Source: Chrysopilus asiliformis
Taxonomy: Eukaryota; Arthropoda; Insecta; Diptera; Rhagionidae
Assembly (NCBI GenBank): GCA_964034945.1
Contig: OZ035962.1
Coordinates: forward strand, 95,976,284 to 96,040,283
Direction of reading: 5' to 3'
DNA length: 64,000 nucleotides
Shown here: in pieces, positions 1-12,310 of the stretch
How positions within the stretch are numbered: position 1 is the stretch's first letter
Layout: each line of letters opens with the position of its first letter
Translations under genes and position numbers: made by a program
The notes under the pieces: model-generated
The model's input: only the letters and a program-made list of their open reading frames with translations
What the model was told of the DNA's origin: nothing
Databases searched by the model: none

Positions 1-1287
1 CATCAGTACGGCAAGCCATTATACTCATCGAGAGGCTCATGCGTAGGTCATCGAAGGAATCATGAGTAAAAATGGGTATATAATGACGACTCATGATGAC
101 AATATTTCCCAGGTCTAGAACAAAAATCATCATGACAATCACCTGTTCGCGATTATGAGCTCATCGATGAGCTCATGATGATCGTGCTACTAGGGAACCA
201 CCGGAAACTCCTGCCATTAATCAAAGTGGATACCTTTAACCCTATGGATATTTATTTCGTTGAAAATGTGTCAAAAATTCAAACAGACATTATTAAGCCA
301 TTCAACAACATATCTTATAAAATTTGCTTTCCGGTTATATTTTTCTGCCGACGTCGCTCTTTGTATGTTTAGATACGAAATTTTAATTATGTACTAAAGA
401 TATGTATCTAATGCGGCAAACTTGTTTATCGTTAGTCTATTGATTTTTGCTTAGGTGTACAGAGAAGAATGGTTTATTAAGATTAAATGGTTAAACATGT
501 CGAGCTGTAGAATAAAAGGAACTCTTTGAAATTGAATTTAATTCACTTTTCCTTAAGATGAAGGAATTTTTAATGAAATCTTTATTTCAATTGATCTGAG
601 AAACTTGTAATTAAATACAATCGGGAAAAATTACTCACGTAAAATAGTTAAAACGTAAATACGTAAAATGTGTAAAATACGTAAAATACGTCAAAAATGA
701 TCGTATTGCTAAGCTCACAAAGTATATTTTTGCTTATTTCAAATATTTACCCAAATTTTATATTTTACAAAAACATTATAAAATTGTGTTAAAGTTGCAA
801 AAAATGTTGCCGTGGTTTTTGTTGTTGTTTACAAAACTTTAACAAATAATACTATTTTATGGCGATAGCAGCTACTTTAATAGCTTCTGTGAATACCCCT
901 AATACTTTATTATATTTCGTATAATACTTTATTATACTTCGTATAAGGAACTATTGAAATTATAATGAGTTCTGAGAAGATGATTTCACCATCTTATCCG
1001 AAATATCCTAAATTACATGAAAATATAATTAGAACTCCACAATTTAGTGAACAAGAACAAGAAGGATAATTGATAAATGATATATATTGCTGACTTGACG
1101 AAACCATATAGTATAGTTCCTACCATTTTACTATCGACTGAGGGGAAATATTTTTCCCATGAACAAACATTTCGCATTAGTTGCTTGGATAATAATTCGG
1201 ATGAATATAATAAGAATATCACAATTCCATATTTTTGTGTCAATTGAACTTAAATTAAGAGAAAAAACATACGAAAACATAAAGAAG
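1..1287. other. AT-rich region without recognisable gene
   Basis: I see no coding signal here. Small structures are present: the left edge is rich in repeated TCATGATGA-like words and holds a perfect 18-bp palindrome GAGCTCATCGATGAGCTC at 157-174. There are short imperfect direct repeats of ACGTAAAAT at about 651-697. At about 897-950 the words AATACTTTATTATA and TTCGTATAA match the terminus of the dispersed family C repeat, so this is probably a worn fragment of it. Confidence 0.5.
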
Positions 1288-1540
1288 GAATAGTCCAGTT
1301 TTTCCCGTTTAAGAACATAGCCGAGTCATTTACGAGAAACGTAACTATACAAAATATCAAGTCTCTAGCTCAATCCTTTCGAAACTTATGGTGTTCACGG
1401 ACAGACGGACGGACATGCGAAAATCAAAATCTTTTGTCATCCCTAACACCCTCGTGTAGTTTATTTTTGTGTTCGACGATTGGTCCGAGGCGTTACAAAA
1501 GGTATACTAAATCTAAAATACTCCTATTTAATATATAATA
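1288..1540 (+). repeat. Family A dispersed repeat, partial copy
   Basis: The copy carries the family hallmarks in order: TTTACGAGAAACGTAACTAT, TCAAGTCTCTAGCTCAATCC, a CAGACGGACGGACATGCG run, then ATCTTTTGTCATCC and GTGTAGTTTATTTTTGTG, ending near CAAAAGGTATACTAAATC. The 5' part of the full-length unit (see 24060-24595) is missing. It is non-coding as far as can be seen and was identified only by comparison with the other copies in this window. Confidence 0.8.
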
Positions 1541-3129
1541 TGTCATATAAAGTGGAATCATATTTTCATCATTTGATGTCTTGACGATATTTTCTAAAGG
1601 AAAATTCCACTTAGCTTTTAAAATTACTAAATGCAAAACCCAGTTAACATTTCGATTGCTATAAAGTAGAGCGTCTTTTGTCAACAAGACTCGTTTCTCA
1701 AGGGAAATCCAGCATCAACTTCATCCGACATCCACTGTGGGAATCCCGGAAATGGAGAAAGTGAATGATAAAAAACACTTAAGAAAACTACGCAAATATC
1801 ACCCCGAAAGCGGTTTCGTCCTCAACAGGTCGCTTTTTCGCTACAATGATATCTTCAATCCAGCATCAAATCGATTTTTTACTCCTTTACCTCATGCGGT
1901 TTGAGGAGACGAAAGGAAAAAGAATACTTTCAAGGGAGAAACTTTTCAGAAAGCCTTTTCCCAATACCTTAATCGTGTGCAAGCAGAAGCCTAAACCTTA
2001 TTGTGATGTTCACGTTTTCTGTCTCGGGGATATACCCAAGTATCAATGGCAAAGCCATCAAAGTATCTGACACATACTCGAGATTGATAAGATTATTTGA
2101 CGGCACAATCGAATTGAATAGCTGGATGGCTAAAAGGGGTGGTTGACACGCCAGGATTCAAGAATCGAATTAGACTATATATGACAGAATCCAATCCTCC
2201 ATTTGGGTGAAGCAATCCGTCGGCATGAAACGTATAGGGACGATTAAAGGACTTGATTAAGATTTATGGCTGTTATCAATGCTTTCGCAATTTTCCAGAA
2301 TATCTATTGACACAAAATCGATTTCTAACGGCCAAAAATGATTCTGATTCAAAGTCGAATGAAAATCCCTGGCTACGCAGACAATATAAATCGTTTCTAA
2401 ACTATTTGCGGACATTTATTTCATTTAGCCGAATATGTTCGACACAAAATGATTTATTTAAAGTAATCCGAATGTCCAAAAAGGTTATTTATTTTAAGTG
2501 AATGAAGATCGAAATGGTCCTCAATTGAACGTCATTTTACAAATCCTTAGCAAAAGAGGGAAAAATCTGGTAGATTTGATATGGTTTATTAATGTGTTGG
2601 GTTTAAAACATCACTCTCATAATAGGATAATGCTCAGTTTATACGGAATAATAAAGAAAAATATCTCTCCTTGATGTCACGAAACTGTTTTCTAAAAAAA
2701 GAATGCAAAAAAAAATCTGAAATATAATGGAATCTCGGTTTATGAACTTAACCCGTTTCTGAGACGCGTTCAAAAACCGAAGTTTTACTGTTTTATGATT
2801 TTTATTTGTCAGTAGAACATAAAAGTTGAATCTACGCGGAACGTAATTCCTTCAAAAAATAAAATATGAGACAGTGGAAATTTTTGTAATTTAGTTTAGT
2901 TAAAGCATTGGTTTGGTTTTAGTTCGGTTCGACCTTATTTTTACCTTTCTTACATACAACAAAAGAGGAACGCGATTTTGGAAAATATGAAAATTTTTCG
3001 ACTAAATCGCAAAATTGTATGGAAGAGGCAGGGAGGAGTGATCTGATCGATATTTAATGTATGACAAAATTATGTCAAATCACTTTCTAAACACTTTTTA
3101 TGTCAACAAACTTTTTGAAAAATTACAAA
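1541..3129. other. Unassigned AT-rich DNA
   Basis: Short open frames occur (for example 1846-2070 and 2253-2501, +), but none has a recognisable motif or convincing splice context. The stretch 1690-2520 is less AT-rich than its surroundings and could hide an exon or an old element. I cannot support a gene. Confidence 0.4.
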
Positions 3130-3310
3130 AACTTTTAGTCGTCGTTTTCATCTGACACTTTATTCCGTGAATTTTATTCTGTGACATTAAATTCAAGCTT
3201 CACAACCGTTTACCGAAAAAATGTTAAAAATGAACACCACCGGAAACTGTTGTGACGGAGATCGAGTGACGGACTCCCTCAACCTCCGTTTGGGTGAGTG
3301 CTTGACTCCG
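3130..3310 (+). repeat. Fragment of a repeat shared with 12184-12310 and 14665-15270
   Basis: The phrase CATCTGACACTTTATTC near 3150 recurs in the foldback element at 14665-15270, followed in both by a similar TGTGAC-TAAATTC stretch. The following part (GAACACCACC, AACTGTTGTGA, GGAGATCGA, GGACTCCCTCAA) recurs in reverse orientation, with extra bases between the blocks, at 12184-12310. It is a diverged mobile or repeat fragment of unknown class. Confidence 0.6.
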
Positions 3311-4555
3311 TTTTTTTTTTTGACAGTGTAGTACCGGTCTTCCTCATATTGTCTATCAAACAAGCTACCAAAAATTCGGTTTTGATCGATACATTGTCTT
3401 ATTGACGGTTAATGCTTAGCTTTCTTGAAAATAACACCTTCAATCTACAATCCACAACTCACAGTAACTTTTTCGGGGTGCAATACACGTTTTCAAATCT
3501 ATGTGTTTCATTTCCAATCCCCACTTTTCTCTTTTTTATAAATATTCTTAATAGTTAAGCAAAGTTATATAAGACTTAAAAAAAACTACTGATTTCTCTC
3601 TATATATGAATTAAACATACATGAACAGGTATTAAAATGATTAAGCTAATGGTTAAATATATCAAAAGGATAACCAATACAAATGTTTATTTTGTATGAA
3701 GTTAATATTCCAGCAAATTAAGTAATTGATTGTATTTTACATCACCTGATAAAAACCAATGAAACAAAAACCAATGGGACTTGACACCGAATATTTCACA
3801 ATTAGCTATTAAAATATTTGCCCTAACAAACTGGAATCAACCAGTGTAATCAAAATACATATCCGTACAAACCATCCCCCCCACCTCACTCGACCCATTA
3901 ATTTGAATTCCAAGTCCACAGACAAAAATAATGACAGCATAAAAGTGGTACATAAAGATTAATTATTCTCCAAATAAAAGATCACCATAGACACTAAACA
4001 AATATCAACGTTCGTTCCATGAAATTTACATCAGTTCCTCGCTATACCCATAGGATTAACCAACACATATATTGATGACATTACATTAAAATGTTTAGGT
4101 ATTTTGTGTCCTTAACAAACATTCACCTATAGTCTACGATAGAAATTTTAATCCTTCTTTGCTTGTCTCAGTAACCAGAAACCCCTAATTTTAAAATGAT
4201 TATGTCATTAAATGGTGAATTTCATGAAAAAAAGCTCACAAAATTCCTTATAAAATACTCATCCTCATCTGTAAATACACCTATGTCGTTAAACTAATTA
4301 ATTTAATGCGCTTATATATAAAAATAAATTGTTAAAGTAAAATTCAGTAATTAAATAGAGTTCAACAGTGTTTGAACATCAGAAAGATTTTTAAATGATG
4401 GTTTGAAAGACAGAAACTGTGGTGCTGGTAAATTAATTGAATATGCATGAATAATAGGTATTAAAATTGAGTACAAATTTAATTTTATCAGCTGGGAGAG
4501 TGAACTCAAAAATCATTACTGATTATTATAGTTTTTTTGGAAATTTGTTGCTTTT
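3311..4555. other. Unassigned AT-rich DNA
   Basis: No open frame with protein-like composition, no RNA gene and no repeat copy was recognised. The sequence is mostly A/T with scattered T runs. Confidence 0.4.
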
Positions 4556-5240
4556 TATACTCTATATGACATATCATATCGGAGTATATTAGATTTAGTA
4601 TACCATTTATAACGTATCGAACCAGTCGTCAGACACAAAAATGATGACAAAAGATTTTGATTTCCGTATGCCTGTCCGTCTCTCTGTATGCCGTCTGTCC
4701 TGTTCGTGAACACCATAACTTTCGAAAGGATTGAGCTAGAGCCTTAAAATTTTGTATAGTTTCTCGTAAATGGCTAGGCTAAGTTCTTAAACGTGTAAAA
4801 CCAGACCACTCCTTCCCCTTTTCTCCATACAGACAAAATAGTTTTTTTTCGCGATTTTCTCGAATACAATGAGTTGAGTAATAATGAAAAATTTATAAAT
4901 GTGAAACGTGTTTAGAATACGATTTTACATAACTCAACCATACACCAATATCCAATCGAACCACTGCTTCCTCCCTCCCCCATACAAATGGAATACTTTT
5001 TTCCTGTTTTCTCGAAAACTGTGCATCGTATCGAAAAACTTATAAAGATGAAATTTGTTTAGAACACGATTTTACACTACTTATCTATACATCAAAATTT
5101 AGTTGGACCATTCCTTCCCCCATCCACCAAACAAATTGAATTCTTTTTTTTTATTTTTTAGAAAACTGGGCACAAAATTTATAAAGGCAAAATGTGTTTA
5201 AAATATGATTTTACATAACCGTTCCATACTTGAAAATCCA
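4556..5240 (-). repeat. Family A dispersed repeat, long reversed copy
   Basis: Read on the minus strand, it carries the family order: terminal ACTCTATATGA at the window-left end, TTTTGTCATCATTTTTGTG, a degenerate GACGGCATACAG run, TTTCGAAAGTTATGGTGTTC, and then at least three diverged direct copies of the internal module ('AAAATCGTGTTCTAAACA', 'CATACAAATGGAATAC', 'ATTGGACCACTCCTTCC'). The repeated internal modules make this copy longer than most. It is non-coding. Confidence 0.75.
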
Positions 5241-5602
5241 ATCTTTTGTCTAATATACATCCAAACTCTCGGCCAATGTACACGAGTCAATATTTGGCAA
5301 ACCATACTGGCAGATCAGGCAAAATCGTCTGACTTGATTGGCCACAGTTCGATCTCAAGCCGAACGTGCCCCAGCTTAAGCGAATCACACCATATCGAGG
5401 CGAATGCTTCGTCGACACTTTCATGTTCTTATGATTTGTGCACATTCGCCAAGTGTGTGAACGTCGGATTACTACCAGTTGATTGATATGTCTGAAAACA
5501 GGATCAAAATAGAGTTATTAATTGCTCAGAGCTTCTGGGGCTTAAGTAGGCTAAGCAGAACATATTTTAAGAATAGTATGCACAAACCGGCCGTAGTAAG
5601 CT

Positions 5603-5633
<31 letters not shown>

Positions 5634-6754
5634 GAGAAATTGCATAAAACATGTGATGCAAATACAACGAGAGCAAACTACATATTTAATTAATCATTAA
5701 TCCTCTCTGCATTGCTAATTATTTCGGTCGTAAGTAATTTGTACAGCACACCAAACACAATTTAATCTGAGAAATGATAACGCCTCCATAACGAAGGAAA
5801 AATGCATTTGCAAATACTCCCCCATACATTCACAAAGTTCACCATCTCTGGCTGCAATATCGTAAATATTTCCCTACGTTTATAGCTTGGTACAAAAAAA
5901 CTCCAAAGGCAAATCATTGCATGTATAATAAAATCGTCTTAGAGAGGTCTTTAACATTCTGAACGGGATGAAAAGAAGCAAAACGTTGCAGAAATAAAAC
6001 CTTGGTTGGTTTATAAGGACTCGTTTATACCTTAGGGAATTAGGCCACGAGCTCAATTTCAGTGCGTCCCACGTATCAGAACGCGTCTAAGACTTTTTGT
6101 AAAATTTTCCAAGTAACCAAAGTCTCTGGAGTCATAGTTAGAAGTGGTCCAGGAGGCGGTGATGAAGGCGCTATCAAGTTGCACTCAGCTTAAATTGCAA
6201 TTTTCCGCCCACATGGGGCAAAATTCAAACGACGACGTCGTGCATGTACGGGTGATGCCATTTTATGAAAATGTCGTCCTTTTTTAGTAAACATGACAAC
6301 ATTTTAAACTGAACAGCATCAGCCATTGACTTGGGAAATGGTTTCAGCTTTTAATGGTGCAAAAGCGATTAATTGTGGGCGGCAGGATGGAATATGACTG
6401 ACTCTGTGTTTGCTTTAAACCTATAGCGAAACATTGTAGGTTATGCTGTCGTTTGGAGCAGAGAAGAAAATACCGGGAAGGGGCAGAGAAAGAGCTGAGC
6501 TTAACCTCATCAAACAGTGCAAAATCATGGCAAGATGAAGTAAAAACTTTGACCCATTTTGAATATAGTCCTTCAAAATGCGGCGCCACTTTGCCAAGGG
6601 CGAAGGCGGTCGGTCGGTTGCCTTGGCGTTGGAGAAACTCAAATGACAGTTTTTAAATCATGAACCATACGTCCCTGATTCACCCCCTCATCTACATCTC
6701 TATGAAAAATTTATCCTTTTTAGTTTCTAAAAGTGTTTTTTTCCTCATGGCGTT
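5241..6754. other. Unassigned region; 29-bp T run at 5605-5633
   Basis: The interval 5260-5490 is less AT-rich than the rest and open for 93 codons on the plus strand, but the peptide shows no motif. The T29 run (5605-5633) may be a reversed poly(A) tail or simple slippage. The stretch 6100-6660 is also of mixed composition with short overlapping frames on both strands. I recognise no gene in it. Confidence 0.4.
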
Positions 6755-7179
6755 ATGCGTTTTTCTTTTCAGGTTTATGTTTGTTTTTCCTGTGTTATAT
6801 TATTCGAATTCAACTACAGACATACTCGTATACTAATAAGGTTCATAGAAACTATACAAGTGAATGCTGTAGCTAATGTGCTTTCCCTGATATCATGTGG
6901 AATTCAAGGAATTGTAAAAAAAAAAAAAATTGTGCATTTCTGGTACATAGTTTCCACCAAAGTCTATTTGTTGTTTACCTTTATATTTATGTACAATAGT
7001 CAAGATATAAAGTTTTTGAAAATAATGAAACACTTTTCTGTTTTCTATGCATTCTGCATGTTCTTAGTATTGCCTCAATTGTTTACACTCAATGCACTTA
7101 CATAGAATTGGGCCAAGTGATCAATTGACCCAAAAATACAGAAGAAAATTATTAATTTCTAGGAAAATCTTTTAGTTGC
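6755..7179. other. Weak open frame, 116 codons, probably not a gene
   Basis: A plus-strand frame at 6755-7105 is open for 116 codons and rich in Phe, Val, Leu and Ile. AT-rich DNA produces such hydrophobic peptides by chance. It has an A13 run inside, no recognisable domain and no promoter-like sequence. It is recorded only because it is one of the longer non-repeat frames. Confidence 0.15.
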
Positions 7180-7645
7180 TATATAATTTTAGAAAATGTA
7201 GAGATCGTATCAACTTCTAGTGGAAATTCGTTAACCAGAAGTAACAAAAATGGCGGCTTTGTAAAAACCGAAACTATGCGTTTTCCAGTAGTCTTGCGTA
7301 TGACAAAGTTGAAGACAGTGAAAATTCCTACACTTTTGTTGTTTAAAAAAATCAGCTTTTTGCTACTCTTTCGAAAACTAACGGATTTTCGGTGGTTTAC
7401 TGTATAGGATGAATTGAAGAGAATAAGATTTGCCACATTTTTGTCATTTACTGTTATCCGCTATCTTTTACCATTATTGAGATATTTTTATTAACGATTT
7501 AAAAAAAAAGAGATTTTTTCGAATTGCTTGAAAACTAACGCTGTTTCGAAAAAAACTGTTAAAAATATTAAAATTCTCTACATTTTTACTTTTTACCGCA
7601 AATCGATAAAAACACACACAAATGTTTTGCTCATTAAAAAACACA
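7180..7645 (+). repeat. Family C dispersed repeat, internal fragment
   Basis: The order GATCGTATCAACTTCTAGTGG, CAAAAATGGCGGCTTTG, TGCGTATGACAAAGTTGAAG, CTGTTATCCGCTATCTTTTACC and ATTGAGATATTTTT matches the interior of the fuller copy at 19138-20515. The terminal parts and the CTGT-rich run are missing. It is non-coding. Confidence 0.75.
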
Positions 7646-7829
7646 GTACCTACCCAACACAAACGACATTTTTAGTGTTGCCAAACATATCGAATTTTAG
7701 GATATTTTGGCAACGCTTGTTTTGGCAGCATTCCACAAAAATGGCGGTTTTGTCAGCGCAAACTATTGAAAATTTGCACAAATTCAAGCTAATCTGCTGG
7801 ATGCATACTGAATGTATGCTGAATTAGCC

Positions 7830-8250
7830 TTTTATTGAACTTGCTTTCGTATCTGTCTGTCTGTTTGTTTGTGAGGATTGCAATCTAATTTGACCCACTT
7901 CCCCTCATCCGATTGACTTGAAATTTCGCACACATACGTAACTCTGATGAGTGATGACAATACAATATTTTCACTACTTCGTCCTTGTTTGGATAACGGA
8001 AATCCTAAACGGATAACGTGGTTATCCATTTCCTAAAATGTTCCGGAAAAAAATCTCGTCTGAGGGATTTTGGGGTCGCTGAATCCGATTCTGGCATTGA
8101 GAAGTCTGTAAGGATAACGGAAGGTGCTGTAAGGATAACAAAATTATCTTTTCCCTCAAATTTTCCGGAAAAAATCTCATTTGGAGTTTTTAAGGTCGCT
8201 GAATTTGATTCCGAAGGCAAAAATTTATTATATATTCGAAGAGTAAGAAG
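7830..8250 (+). repeat. Family D dispersed repeat
   Basis: It starts with TTGCTTTCGTATCTGTCTGT, continues with CATCCGATTGACTTGAAATTT and then contains two tandem sub-units of about 120 bp. Each sub-unit has GTAAGGATAACGGAAG, TTATCC, TTTTCCGGAAAAAATCTC and a GGTCGCTGAATCCGATTC-like end. Related copies lie at 30135-30565 (same strand) and 50005-50430 (opposite strand). Confidence 0.8.
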
Positions 8251-10083
8251 TATACATAAAAATACTAGTAAAAGCATTTGCTACATTTTATCCACTCGGC
8301 CCATAAACTCGAACTACTTTTGTTTTCAGTTAACTCAGTTATATTTCACCTAATTGAAATTATAGAAGGCACGTGCCACCACATATAATATCACATGAGC
8401 CCAAATTTAAGTCCCAATTTAATACAAGCCTCAAAGAATGAATCTTGAGTGAAATCATAAAACTACAATACACCAATAACGATGGGATAAATAAACACTT
8501 ACGATTTAGACGATGATAGAAGAACAGCCGGATTTCCTGAAAATAAAAAAGAAATCTACATTAATTTAACATTATGAAAAGTACCAAAAACCACAATGTT
8601 AGAGAATATAACAAGAAATACATCTATAGAAAAAATAACCCAAATATAATTTACAGCGTTTGGATAATCATAAATCTAAATCTCAATTACCGGACAAAAT
8701 CTATTAAATTGTCTGGCCGAATGTATGGATGGCTGTCCGTTTGGGTTGATTTCAGAATGTCTATTCTATCCCATAAAATGGTCCTTGTCGATAAAAAGGG
8801 AACCGACACAAGTCAAAATTACATTCAGCGGCAATCCTACAAGATAAAGACAAAAGCTCCCGAATACGCCTCAAGAAAACCCGAAAAGGACCCAAAAAAT
8901 ACAATTCCACAAAAATAAGGAAAAACAAAAAAAAAACTTATTACGAAGCGACCATCAAAGCATAAAAATCATTAAATTAGCCATGGGAGAAACAAAAAAA
9001 AAATAACAACAGAATATGGTCAATTTTTCCTTGAGGAAAAAAGATATCAAAATATCATAACTTACATAAAATACCAAGCTATAATGAAGGTCTAACCAAA
9101 TTTAATACAGGCAAGAGAATTTCGTGACCTGATGGTTTATATCGCTATATTTTATGTTCGTATTATCACCACCCGACAGGTTCGAAAAAATATTAAGTAA
9201 ACCGTTATGGAGCTTTCATCAATTACGCTGTAAGGAATGGTCGTACTGTATAAAATTTCCCAATTACTATGTTGAGTTATGATCGAAATTTTTATACCAT
9301 GGAAAACATAATTTCTGATAATAAGGAAAACTTTGCTAATGAATTAATTTCGCTATACATTGAAACGTCGCTATACCGATTTCAAACCAGGGAGGTATCT
9401 AGTATCGAGGGGTACTGAAGAAAATAGTGTTATTGTTTCAATTATAAAAACATATAATTTTTTTTAATCCTTTAGCCATTCATACGTTTATGTTTCGTCC
9501 AAATCGGACAGTTAGTTTTCCCGCAATAGCCAAAAACAAACGATTTTTTTCATGAAATCTCCCTAAGGGGTGGACCCCTTAAAACCGAATTACTGCGCAT
9601 ATAATAAAATACGTGTCAAATATTTTTCACAATTCTACAAATGTGCAAAATTTCATTAAAATCCGAGAGTTACACATTCGTAGATTTATTTGTGAGTGTA
9701 ACGTTAAACAAAAGGTACTATACACACTACCGAGGGGTATACAGTACTGATGATAGACAGTATAAAGATTTCATTATACATCGAAGATTAATAAAACCAT
9801 TAAATGGATTAAAAGGATCGTGCAAGAAGTTTTTTTTTAATAAAAGAGTATTTTTTTATGGAAACCAGTTTTAAGGTAAATTAAAATGATAGAAACGGAT
9901 GCAATAAAAACCGTCCCTATCATTTTTCCACTCAAGAAATTGGTAAATATATTCTAAATAAACAAAGTCCTTCAACGAAAAAATATTTTTCAATCGCGTC
10001 GGGAAAGCCTTTTTGTCTTTGGATTTGAGTAGCATGGGTGCTCCGACGTAAGCAAATTTTAAATTTTCTCTAAAGATTATATT
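8251..10083. other. Unassigned AT-rich DNA
   Basis: Open frames here (8574-8918, 9641-9874) give Lys/Asn/Ile-rich peptides without motifs. Two similar words, TCGAGGGGTACTGAAG (9405) and CCGAGGGGTATACAGTACTG (9739), hint at an old duplicated or terminal repeat. I recognise no gene. Confidence 0.4.
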
Positions 10084-10584
10084 CAGGGTATTCACAGTCC
10101 TCTTTTAAATTGCGAGTAATTTTACCGCTCGGTAATTCAGTCAAATTTAACAGATTTTTACCGAGACGCTAATTTGGTTCATGTAAAAATGAATTACCGG
10201 ATTCGGTAATTGTAGACATGCCTTGAGTCGTGTTTTCCGGCCCGGTTATTCGGTATCAAGAATCAACCGCGAGTGGCGCTAGTAATGTTTTTAGTTGTCA
10301 AATTTTCTCGCTGGTTTTTTGTTAATCTCATCGGACTGCAAATTTTTTCAATTTTGATAGCCGTTGCCACAATAGAAATTCAAAAGAATACATCAAACAT
10401 GGATTTAAAGGTATGTGACATATTTTACAATCAAATTCGCAGTTCATGATTTGGTCACGTATCAAATAAAAGCGCTGTTCTCAAATCTGTGCTGTGGGAT
10501 GTTCACAGCAGAATATTTTCAGTCTTTTAATATTACCGAAAACACCGAATACCGATAAATTAAAAGAGGACTGTGAATACCCTG
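10084..10584. mobile_element. TIR element (CAGGGTATTC ends) with 8-bp target duplication
   Basis: The 501-bp unit begins CAGGGTATTCACAGTCCTCT and ends with its reverse complement; about 25 bp of the ends match. The flanks are ATTATATT (10076-10083) and ATTATTTT (10585-10592), an 8-bp duplication with one mismatch. CAG-starting ends plus an 8-bp duplication fit the hAT or P superfamilies, but the class is inferred. Inside, at about 10399, is ATGGATTTAAAG followed directly by GTATGTG: a start codon and a consensus splice donor. This suggests a deletion derivative that kept the first exon of an autonomous parent. Confidence 0.8.
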
Positions 10585-10739
10585 ATTATTTTATCATTTT
10601 TAAAGGATTTCGGAGATTTTCAATCTTCTTTAAGGATTTTTTTCCTCAGAGGCTGTTCAAAATTTTGAATTTTGCTTTGATGTATGAAAGAATTATGTAA
10701 AATCATATTCTAAACACATTTTATATTCATATTTTTTTT

Positions 10740-11000
10740 TCGATACGACAAAACGTCTTGAAGACAGCAGCAAAACACTATTTTATTTGTATGGGATTGG
10801 GGGGAAGGAATGACCCGATTTTGCCCATTCAAAAACAATGCCTCACTTTTCCCGAGAACCTTGTCTGTGTAAAATTTCAAGTCTGCAGCTTAATTCCCCA
10901 GAGAAATATTGTGCGCACAGGTGGAAATCAAAATCTTTTACAATGCAAAATACCCTGATGTAGTTTATTTTTGTAATCTTCATACAGAGTATAAAAATAT
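10740..11000 (+). repeat. Family A dispersed repeat, diverged copy
   Basis: It shows the family phrases AACACTATTTTATTTGTATGGG, a G-rich stretch, GACCCGATTTTGCCCATTC, AAAATTTCAAGTCTGCAGCT, CCCTGATGTAGTTTATTTTTG and the terminal CATACAGAGTATAAAAAT. The GACGGACGG run has decayed to GTGCGCACAGGTGG. It is older than the copy at 24060-24595. Confidence 0.7.
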
Positions 11001-11952
11001 TTAAGAGATGTGAAAATATTTCACTTGAAATTATTCCATCAAAAACTTCTCTATAACTATAAAAGAAAACTCTATCTAGCGAAGGATGAAATTTTCTTTA
11101 CAAAAATATGGTTTCTACTAAAAAGCAACATTAAATTCAAAAAGTTATGTTCAAAGAAATTAATATCATGAAAATATATAAAAAATTTAACTTTTAGTTT
11201 TATTTAAAATTGTGAAACTTTTCCGTTATCAAACTAGAGCCCATCGTATGAACTTCCGTTTTGTGAAAGTTTTCTAGCAAACAAAATATAAAGAAAAGTT
11301 TGTGCAATACAACGAAAATAAAGTTAAATGTTGCATCCTTCTAAGCAATTTTATGTAAACTATCATCCAGAATATCAAACTGTATTGGAAGACTTTTTTT
11401 TTTAGAAAAATGGTAATTTAATTTTTAACGATTTTTATGTACAGAACATCGTTTCCGTTTTGAATAAAAACTTCAACATGATTTTACGATAAGATTCCAT
11501 AATTTGGTTCACATGACATTTTTTTTTGGAATTAGTAAATCGAATAAAAACGAATCGAAATTTCTATATGATTTTGCAATGGGGCAATTATTAGTTTTCT
11601 GAATGGTCAAATCTCATTTGATGGGAACTAGTCTCATTTGATGGGAACTGAATTGTTAGACAGTCCTCTTTATCCTTGTGCCGGAAAGTGTCGACTGCTC
11701 AAAGAAAACTTCATAGAAGTGTAAACGGGTTGGATGCGACGGAAGAACAACCTAATAAGGCCACAAAAAAAATTTCTTGTATAGAAAAACTACACGACAA
11801 CAACTTCCCGCACTGCAGTGAACCAAACAAGGGGACTTATTGCATTTCAAAATCAAGGTAACGACTCAAAGTTTTAGTTCTTCTTCTCTGAGTGGATTTC
11901 TTTTTTTCAGCATCGTGTTGTTAAAATCGTCTGGCAGTCAATAATGACATAC
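11001..11952. other. Unassigned AT-rich DNA with a 20-bp tandem word
   Basis: TCTCATTTGATGGGAACT occurs twice in tandem at about 11612-11649. No gene or known repeat was recognised. The interval 11676-11861 is open for 61 codons on the plus strand without motif. Confidence 0.4.
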
Positions 11953-12178
11953 ACGTAGAGAAAAAATAGTGAATCTAAATATTTTATAATGGATAATCTG
12001 AAAGAAAACCAAAATAGTTAATTTCAATTACAAAAAATAGTCAATATAACCACAAAATAGTAAAATTTACCATTAAGTAGTTAAATTTATCATAAAAAAT
12101 AGTCGATTTTGACTATTTATGCAATTGAAATTAACTATTCTAGTTGTATTCCCGATTTCAACTATTGTTTCTCTGCGT
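11953..12178. mobile_element. Short TIR element (ACGTAGAGAAA ends)
   Basis: The left end ACGTAGAGAAAAAATAGT is answered at the right end by ACTATTGTTTCTCTGCGT, an imperfect inverted repeat of about 18 bp. The interior is full of AAAATAGT and its complement ACTATTTT, a subterminal repeat pattern common in miniature elements. A related right half occurs at 50440-50592. It has no coding capacity. Confidence 0.65.
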
Positions 12179-12183
12179 TTATG

Positions 12184-12310
12184 TTTCGGATTCGTGTTTT
12201 GGCACACTGTTTGAGGGAGTCCATCACATTCCGACGGAAATCGATCTCCGGACTGGGAAGTTCACAACAGTTCCATGTGGGTGTTCATTTTTTAACAATT
12301 TTCGGCGTTA
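12184..12310 (-). repeat. Repeat fragment related to 3230-3290
   Basis: On the minus strand the order GAACACCCACATGGAACTG, TTGTGA, GGAGATCGAT and GGACTCCCTCAAA parallels 3230-3290, with insertions between the blocks. The class is unknown. Confidence 0.55.

Noticed and set aside
5605..5633. T29 run as the reversed poly(A) tail of a retrogene
   Set aside because: No coding similarity or target duplication was found next to it. The same applies to the A36 run at 27374-27409.
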